Shown piece by piece: positions 55,803-64,000 of a stretch of DNA of 64,000 nt (the first letter of the stretch is position 1; each line of letters begins with the position of its first letter). Under the pieces are notes generated by a model. That model was not told the DNA's origin. It made no database searches and saw nothing but the letters and a program-made list of their open reading frames with translations. Made by a program: the position numbers and the translations under genes. This stretch comes from Nemertoderma westbladi (lineage: Eukaryota; Xenacoelomorpha; Nemertodermatida; Nemertodermatidae), in assembly GCA_032718475.1 (NCBI GenBank), contig JAUCBJ010007727.1, positions 1 through 64,000 on the forward strand, in the 5' to 3' direction.

Positions 55803-57365
55803 ACATAATGTAAGACACCTTATGCTGCGTGCTGTGCGAAGGAAAAACTCTCAGTTTGTGTATGAGATGCTATGCCAAAGCCAATCAATGCCCACGATGG
55901 ATGAATTAAAGGGAACTCGGATGTCAGAGGAGGTAGGACATGTACTTCCTTTAGCTCTCAACTCGTTTTATTGTGTCCTGCTAACTAACTAACTAGCGAC
56001 GGGCGGCGGAATGTGTTCATAAAGCCACCTCTCATTAAAAACTGTCGTCTATGGTTATGGTTGCATCTAATATGGACTGGCAATGGGTATACCTATACAT
56101 GCACACAGTTAGAGGTTTCTTTCTCCAACCCAACATGCGGGCGAATTACATCGGTATTCTTGATAAAGAGCTGTCTAGTTTTCAACTAATTGCAATTATG
56201 TTCTTTTGTACAGTATATCATTCTCGCAGATATTGGGAGACGTAGGATAATATTATTGAGCTAGATCCATTTGACCCCACGATAGAAAAAGGTAGTTTTC
56301 TGCTCTGTATCTTTATTGCGTTCTTGTATTAGTCCATTAATATTGCCAATATGATACTAAAAAAGCCAGCAAGCTGTCTATAATAAGACCGTCCATAGGC
56401 AAACGTAGTATATTTTGGTCAACCCCGCATTGAACATTTTTGCTTACAGTATGCGAGTGTGTAATTCCAGCCCCCTAAATGTCGTTAAACCTATAAAACA
56501 TTTGAACTGCCCAGTGCTTAAAATTCAATCATCTGGCCTCCCACCTAACATAGCAGTGAGTAACCTTATAGATATTCCCATAGGATTCACTGGGAAGAGC
56601 TATTCAGCTGGCTGGGTAATACATTACAAACTAACAGTTGATGTTTGCTTACTGTCTGGGATAGAGTGAGAGAGTAATAAACTTGGCAAGTAATAGTACT
56701 TCTCTGCAGTTTGGGCCTATCCATTCAATCAATAGTTAGTAGCTTACTAGGCCCTCATGAGTACCAGCAGCTGGTGTTCCTATCATTGAGTCTATGGCAA
56801 TTTTCGTGTTATGGGGCTATTTTCGAAATAAAAAAAAGACACTTTAATAATTTTTTTCGAAACTTTTTTTCCACATCCTGGGGTTGAGCTGCGTCGATTG
56901 ATATAACTTTCATTGACGGACGAGCTATAGTTTCGGAGGAGTTCACCCGATATGATACTACATACATACATACATATACAACATGTCCCGTAATATAGTG
57001 TCATTTTCTGATGACACGGACCCCCCCCCCCCCCCCCCCCCGATTTTTCTACAAATCTTTATCATAATGCTTGGAACACAACTAGTTCCATTCACCGTCG
57101 ATGACCCCTTGAAGCCGGAATTTTGATTTTGCCTTTAAATTTTTTTTATAAGCGTTTTAAAAAAGTGTCTTTTGCGAAATCGAACCCTCCGTGTCGTGGC
57201 CATTCTTCACATTAGTCGTAATTTTATCATATCAATAGAAAGCCTGTGTTGCAAGGATTCTAAATATGTAACCGATCGTTGCAACAAAGTTTAGTCAATA
57301 TCGTGATGTCCTTAATCCCAGTCTCTCCGTTCACTCGATATACTTTAATTCCACTAAATACATCC
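55803..57365. other. Intergenic, poly-C run and A/T-rich stretches
   Basis: Contains the 21-C run at 57021-57041 and short palindromic AT sequence. No gene recognised before the LINE fragment at 57366. Confidence 0.5.
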
Positions 57366-57635
57366 CCGATCTTCTAACGTAGGTCGTTCACATTCTCTGC
57401 GTAGCGAGAAGGGAAGGTGGACTCGTACGCCACCCAGCGACCGAGTATGTTCTTGCGACCTCACCACAGTAGAACACGAGGAACATGTTTTGGTAAATTG
57501 CTGCCCTATAACTAGAAAATTACGCGAAAGGTTCGGTCTCACTAAATTCAGCTCTGTGAACGCCCTTTTCGATGGTGCAGCACATCATACTTTATGTTCT
57601 TTCTGTTTTGAAGTGGAAAAAATATTTCCGTAGGT
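57366..57635 (+). pseudogene. LINE ORF2 C-terminal fragment
   Basis: One plus-strand frame reads GRSHSLRSEKGRWTRTPPSD, then VCSCDLTTVEHEEHVLVNC, then TRKLRERF and a stop at about 57633. The C-x-C...H...C pattern with EHEEHVLVNC is the zinc-finger-like tail common at the C-terminus of LINE reverse transcriptases. It ends about 120 bp before the 45-bp satellite. Confidence 0.7.
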
Positions 57636-57758
57636 AGTAAGTGAGACAATTAAATGTTCATATTTTAAAATTTACATAGACTTTTCTAAGAAATATAATG
57701 GAAGTAATATTATTTTGGACAATTATTGTTATGTCATCGTCATTATTTTGTATTTCGG

Positions 57759-60700
57759 ATTTGTGAGTTACCCTTATTAGTGGACTGTTATTGTGCCCGT
57801 GCTATTTGTGAGTTACCCTTATTAGTGGACTGTTATTGTGCCCGTGCTATTTGTGAGTTACCCTTATTAGTGGATTGTTATTGTGCCCGTGCTATTTGTG
57901 AGTTACCCTTATTAGTGGACTGTTATTGTGCCCGTGCTATTTGTGAGTTACCCTTATTAGTGGACTGTTATTGTGCCCGTGCTATTTGTGAGTTACCCTT
58001 ATTAGTGGACTGTTATTGTGCCCGTGCTATTTGTGAGTTACCCTTATTAGTGGACTGTTATTGTGCCCGTGCTATTTGTGAGTTACCCTTATTAGTGGAC
58101 TGTTATTGTGCCCGTGCTATTTGTGAGTTACCCTTATTAGTGGACTGTTATTGTGCCCGTGCTATTTGTGAGTTACCCTTATTAGTGGACTGTTATTGTG
58201 CCCGTGCTATTTGTGAGTTACCCTTATTAGTGGACTGTTATTGTGCCCGTGCTATTTGTGAGTTACCCTTATTAGTGGACTGTTATTGTGCCCGTGCTAT
58301 TTGTGAGTTACCCTTATTAGTGGACTGTTATTGTGCCCGTGCTATTTGTGAGTTACCCTTATTAGTGGACTGTTATTGTGCCCGTGCTATTTGTGAGTTA
58401 CCCTTATTAGTGGACTGTTATTGTGCCCGTGCTATTTGTGAGTTACCCTGATTAGTGGACTGTTATTGTGCCCGTGCTATTTGTGAGATACCCTTATTAG
58501 TGGACTGTTATTGTGCCCGTGCTATTTGTGAGTTACCCTTATTAGTGGACTGTTATTGTGCCCGTGCTATTTGTGAGTTACCCTTATTAGTGGACTGTTA
58601 TTGTGCCCGTGCTATTTGTGAGTTACCCTTATTAGTGGACTGTTATTGTGCCCGTGCTATTTGTGAGTTACCCTTATTAGTGGACTGTTATTGTGCCCGT
58701 GCTATTTGTGAGTTACCCTTATTAGTGGACTGTTATTGTGCCCGTGCTATTTGTGAGTTACCCTTATTAGTGGACTGTTATTGTGCCCGTGCTATTTGTG
58801 AGTTACCCTTATTAGTGGACTGTTATTGTGCCCGTGCTATTTGTGAGTTACCCTTATTAGTGGACTGTTATTGTGCCCGTGCTATTTGTGAGTTACCCTT
58901 ATTAGTGGACTGTTATTGTGCCCGTGCTATTTGTGAGTTACCCTTATTAGTGGACTGTTATTGTGCCCGTGCTATTTGTGAGTTACCCTTATTAGTGGAC
59001 TGTTATTGTGCCCGTGCTATTTGTGAGTTACCCTTATTAGTGGACTGTTATTGTGCCCGTGCTATTTGTGAGTTACCCTTATTAGTGGACTGTTATTGTG
59101 CCCGTGCTATTTGTGAGTTACCCTTATTAGTGGACTGTTATTGTGCCCGTGCTATTTGTGAGTTACCCTTATTAGTGGACTGTTATTGTGCCCGTGCTAT
59201 TTGTGAGTTACCCTTATTAGTGGACTGTTATTGTGCCCGTGCTATTTGTGAGTTACCCTTATTAGTGGACTGTTATTGTGCCCGTGCTATTTGTGAGTTA
59301 CCCTTATTAGTGGACTGTTATTGTGCCCGTGCTATTTGTGAGTTACCCTTATTAGTGGACTGTTATTGTGCCCGTGCTATTTGTGAGTTACCCTTATTAG
59401 TGGACTGTTATTGTGCCCGTGCTATTTGTGAGTTACCCTTATTAGTGGACTGTTATTGTGCCCGTGCTATTTGTGAGTTACCCTTATTAGTGGACTGTTA
59501 TTGTGCCCGTGCTATTTGTGAGTTACCCTTATTAGTGGACTGTTATTGTGCCCGTGCTATTTGTGAGTTACCCTTATTAGTGGACTGTTATTGTGCCCGT
59601 GCTATTTGTGAGTTACCCTTATTAGTGGACTGTTATTGTGCCCGTGCTATTTGTGAGTTACCCTTATTAGTGGACTGTTATTGTGCCCGTGCTATTTGTG
59701 AGTTACCCTTATTAGTGGACTGTTATTGTGCCCGTGCTATTTGTGAGTTACCCTTATTAGTGGACTGTTATTGTGCCCGTGCTATTTGTGAGTTACCCTT
59801 ATTAGTGGACTGTTATTGTGCCCGTGCTATTTGTGAGTTACCCTTATTAGTGGACTGTTATTGTGCCCGTGCTATTTGTGAGTTACCCTTATTAGTGGAC
59901 TGTTATTGTGCCCGTGCTATTTGTGAGTTACCCTTATTAGTGGACTGTTATTGTGCCCGTGCTATTTGTGAGTTACCCTTATTAGTGGACTGTTATTGTG
60001 CCCGTGCTATTTGTGAGTTACCCTTATTAGTGGACTGTTATTGTGCCCGTGCTATTTGTGAGTTACCCTTATTAGTGGACTGTTATTGTGCCCGTGCTAT
60101 TTGTGAGTTACCCTTATTAGTGGACTGTTATTGTGCCCGTGCTATTTGTGAGTTACCCTTATTAGTGGACTGTTATTGTGCCCGTGCTATTTGTGAGTTA
60201 CCCTTATTAGTGGACTGTTATTGTGCCCGTGCTATTTGTGAGTTACCCTTATTAGTGGACTGTTATTGTGCCCGTGCTATTTGTGAGTTACCCTTATTAG
60301 TGGACTGTTATTGTGCCCGTGCTATTTGTGAGTTACCCTTATTAGTGGACTGTTATTGTGCCCGTGCTATTTGTGAGTTACCCTTATTAGTGGACTGTTA
60401 TTGTGCCCGTGCTATTTGTGAGTTACCCTTATTAGTGGACTGTTATTGTGCCCGTGCTATTTGTGAGTTACCCTTATTAGTGGACTGTTATTGTGCCCGT
60501 GCTATTTGTGAGTTACCCTTATTAGTGGACTGTTATTGTGCCCGTGCTATTTGTGAGTTACCCTTATTAGTGGACTGTTATTGTGCCCGTGCTATTTGTG
60601 AGTTACCCTTATTAGTGGACTGTTATTGTGCCCGTGCTATTTGTGAGTTACCCTTATTAGTGGACTGTTATTGTGCCCGTGCTATTTGTGAGTTACCCTT

Positions 60701-63166
60701 ATTAGTGGACTGTTATTGTGCCCGTGCTATTTGTGAGTTACCCTTATTAGTGGACTGTTATTGTGCCCGTGCTATTTGTGAGTTACCCTTATTAGTGGAC
60801 TGTTATTGTGCCCGTGCTATTTGTGAGTTACCCTTATTAGTGGACTGTTATTGTGCCCGTGCTATTTGTGAGTTACCCTTATTAGTGGACTGTTATTGTG
60901 CCCGTGCTATTTGTGAGTTACCCTTATTAGTGGACTGTTATTGTGCCCGTGCTATTTGTGAGTTACCCTTATTAGTGGACTGTTATTGTGCCCGTGCTAT
61001 TTGTGAGTTACCCTTATTAGTGGACTGTTATTGTGCCCGTGCTATTTGTGAGTTACCCTTATTAGTGGACTGTTATTGTGCCCGTGCTATTTGTGAGTTA
61101 CCCTTATTAGTGGACTGTTATTGTGCCCGTGCTATTTGTGAGTTACCCTTATTAGTGGACTGTTATTGTGCCCGTGCTATTTGTGAGTTACCCTTATTAG
61201 TGGACTGTTATTGTGCCCGTGCTATTTGTGAGTTACCCTTATTAGTGGACTGTTATTGTGCCCGTGCTATTTGTGAGTTGTCCTTATTAGTTGATTGTTA
61301 TTGTGCCCGTGCTATTTGTGAGTTACCCTTATTAGTGGACTGTTATTGTGCCCGTGCTATTTGTGAGTTACCCTTATTAGTGGACTGTTATTGTGCCCGT
61401 GCTATTTGTGAGTTACCCTTATTAGTGGACTGTTATTGTGCCCGTGCTATTTGTGAGTTACCCTTATTAGTGGACTGTTATTGTGCCCGTGCTATTTGTG
61501 AGTTACCCTTATTAGTGGACTGTTATTGTGCCCGTGCTATTTGTGAGTTACCCTTATTAGTGGACTGTTATTGTGCCCGTGCTATTTGTGAGTTACCCTT
61601 ATTAGTGGACTGTTATTGTGCCCGTGCTATTTGTGAGTTACCCTTATTAGTGGACTGTTATTGTGCCCGTGCTATTTGTGAGTTACCCTTATTAGTGGAC
61701 TGTTATTGTGCCCGTGCTATTTGTGAGTTACCCTTATTAGTGGACTGTTATTGTGCCCGTGCTATTTGTGAGTTACCCTTATTAGTGGACTGTTATTGTG
61801 CCCGTGCTATTTGTGAGTTACCCTTATTAGTGGACTGTTATTGTGCCCGTGCTATTTGTGAGTTACCCTTATTAGTGGACTGTTATTGTGCCCGTGCTAT
61901 TTGTGAGTTACCCTTATTAGTGGACTGTTATTGTGCCCGTGCTATTTGTGAGTTACCCTTATTAGTGGACTGTTATTGTGCCCGTGCTATTTGTGAGTTA
62001 CCCTTATTAGTGGACTGTTATTGTGCCCGTGCTATTTGTGAGTTACCCTTATTAGTGGACTGTTATTGTGCCCGTGCTATTTGTGAGTTACCCTTATTAG
62101 TGGACTGTTATTGTGCCCGTGCTATTTGTGAGTTACCCTTATTAGTGGACTGTTATTGTGCCCGTGCTATTTGTGAGTTACCCTTATTAGTGGACTGTTA
62201 TTGTGCCCGTGCTATTTGTGAGTTACCCTTATTAGTGGACTGTTATTGTGCCCGTGCTATTTGTGAGTTACCCTTATTAGTGGACTGTTATTGTGCCCGT
62301 GCTATTTGTGAGTTACCCTTATTAGTGGACTGTTATTGTGCCCGTGCTATTTGTGAGTTACCCTTATTAGTGGACTGTTATTGTGCCCGTGCTATTTGTG
62401 AGTTACCCTTATTAGTGGACTGTTATTGTGCCCGTGCTATTTGTGAGTTACCCTTATTAGTGGACTGTTATTGTGCCCGTGCTATTTGTGAGTTACCCTT
62501 ATTAGTGGACTGTTATTGTGCCCGTGCTATTTGTGAGTTACCCTTATTAGTGGGCTGTTATTGTGCCCGTGCTATTTGTGAGTTACCCTTATTAGTGGAC
62601 TGTTATTGTGCCCGTGCTATTTGTGAGTTACCCTTATTAGTGGACTTTTATTGTGCCCGTGCTATTTGTGAGTTACCCTTATTAGTGGACTGTTATTGTG
62701 CCCGTGCTATTTATGAGTTACCCTTATTAGTGGAGTGTTATTGTGCCCGTGCTATTTGTGAGTTACCCTTATTAGTGGACTGTTATTGTGCCCGTGCTAT
62801 TTGTGAGTTACCCTTATTAGTGGACTGTTATTGTGCCCGTGCTATTTGTGAGTTACCCTTATTAGTGGACTGTTATTGTGCCCGTGCTATTTGTGAGTTA
62901 CCCTTATTAGTGGACTGTTATTGTGCCCGTGCTATTTGTGAGTTACCCTTATTAGTGGACTGTTATTGTGCCCGTGCTATTTGTGAGTTACCCTTATTAG
63001 TGGACTGTTATTGTGCCCGCGCTATTTGTGAGTTACCCTTATTAGTGGACTGTTATTGTGCCCGTGCTATTTGTGAGTTACCCTTATTAGTGGACTGTTA
63101 TTGTGCCCGTGCTATTTGTGAGTTACCCTTATTAGTGGACTGTTATTGTGCCCGTGCTATTTGTGA
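57759..63166. repeat. 45-bp satellite array, about 120 units
   Basis: A 5.4 kb run of a 45-bp unit containing CTTATTAGTGGACTGTTATT and GTGCCCGTGCTATTTGTGAG. Units are almost invariant. The variants I saw cluster toward the edges: 57870, 58450, 58489, 61279-61295, 62553, 62645, 62712, 62734 and 63020. Because 45 is divisible by 3, one frame is open almost throughout (15-residue repeat, one TGA near 58450), but nothing else supports translation. Confidence 0.97.
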
Positions 63167-63505
63167 AATATTTGTCAATAAATTTATATATATATAACAA
63201 TATCTGAATTTCGTTAAGAAACAGCCTAGATATAGGCGTTCAAAGATTGCAAGAACTATTGTTCCTGAAAAACAATCGTCAAATTACTCCCCAAACCAGG
63301 GTTTTTTTTTCTAAATATGTTAGTGAAATTTATAAATAAAAATAGTGATTTGTAAATTTTTTAAACTTGTTTAGAAATATTTCTAAAATTAAATATTGCA
63401 AACAACGAATTGAAAAATATAAACTTTACTACAGCGTTTGAAATAAAAACACCTGTAAATCAAAATAACCATTTTAATTTATTATTAATGTTGTTTGTTC
63501 GTTAT

Positions 63506-63669
63506 TCATTCACCAGAATCGAATATTTGATCATCTAAATCTGATTCATCTCCATCAGCTTCATTTGTACCAACTTCTATAATATCGAATAAACTCCCCC
63601 ATTTCTCGAGGTATTGTTTATTTCTAAGAACATTGACATCGACTGTGTTATTCGGTGTTTTTTGGTTTT
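63506..63669 (-). CDS. Putative terminal exon of an unrecognised gene
   Basis: Seen: after an acceptor-like TAATTTGTTTAG there are 164 open bases ending in TGA at 63506-63508. The peptide contains VLRNKQYLEKWGSLFDIIE and an acidic tail ending DDQIFDSGE. Codon use and composition look protein-like against the AT-rich flanks, and acidic C-termini are common in real proteins. No family is recognised. Upstream exons would lie beyond the right edge of the window (above 64000). It could also be the 3' end of a transposon gene. Confidence 0.42.
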
Positions 63670-64000
63670 CTAAACAAATTAGAGATTTTCTAAATTTTTA
63701 CTCGCCGTTTAGAAACTTTTCACAGCGGACATTTTGAAAAAAAAAACCCTGCCCCAAACGTACAATAATAATATGAAAAAATTACAAGAAATAAATATTA
63801 TTTCAAAATATTAAATTATAAATTAATATTACCTTTTTGGTCGCTATACTGTTTATCAGTGAAGTAAAATTTTCAAATCTAAATATTATATTATTATGAA
63901 CTGAAATTCATTCATATCTTTAATTACAGGATAGGCGTACACTGTCAAAAGTACCTCAATAACCAAACTGCACAATAATAATACAAATTAATTAATAGAA

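Noticed and set aside
57726-63197. Very long open frames across the 45-bp array
   Set aside because: A stop-free 15-codon unit keeps any array open by simple repetition. There is no start context, no flanking coding sequence and no sign of selection, so I treat it as a satellite, not a gene.

Overview
This is eukaryotic, almost certainly invertebrate metazoan, DNA. It is AT-rich and has small spliced exons separated by long introns. Most of it is repeats: a BEL/Pao LTR retrotransposon, several non-LTR retrotransposon copies, many small DNA transposons with recognisable target-site duplications, two long tandem arrays, frequent poly-G/poly-C runs, and a hammerhead-bearing retrozyme-like element. 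The species cannot be named from the sequence.

One host gene can be assembled completely. A DUF547-family gene lies on the minus strand from 42963 (ATG) to 6750 (stop). It has six exons with canonical splice sites whose phases agree throughout, giving 1002 nt and 333 residues. Its introns hold most of the transposons in the left two thirds of the window. Two further exon-like segments were found: a Cys-rich one at 40109-40315 and a terminal exon at 63506-63669, both on the minus strand.

Intron 3 (24.6 kb) contains the largest element, a 16.9 kb BEL/Pao retrotransposon at 18284-35170 on the minus strand. It has 1884-bp LTRs, a GGCAT target-site duplication, intact gag-protease and pol frames, and an unusual third reading region downstream of pol that encodes three zinc knuckles. 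It sits inside a 63-bp minisatellite, with about 2 units on the left and about 51 on the right. A roughly 20-bp motif recurs about ten times through the element in different reading frames.

Layout: 1-5100 is repeats and one small ORF. 5102-6018 is a LINE 3' half. 6116-6557 is the hammerhead element. 6750-14125 holds exons 6 to 4 with LINE scraps, a 919-bp foldback element and a hAT element carrying a Harbinger-like insert. 14269-18283 holds a G-tract repeat, a LINE and the minisatellite edge. 18284-35170 is BEL/Pao. 35171-38365 is the 63-bp array. 38689-42963 holds exons 3 to 1 and another LINE copy. 43000-57600 is intergenic, with nested piggyBac-like and Tc1/mariner-like elements. 57759-63166 is a 5.4 kb, nearly invariant 45-bp satellite. 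63506-63669 is the last exon of a second putative gene.
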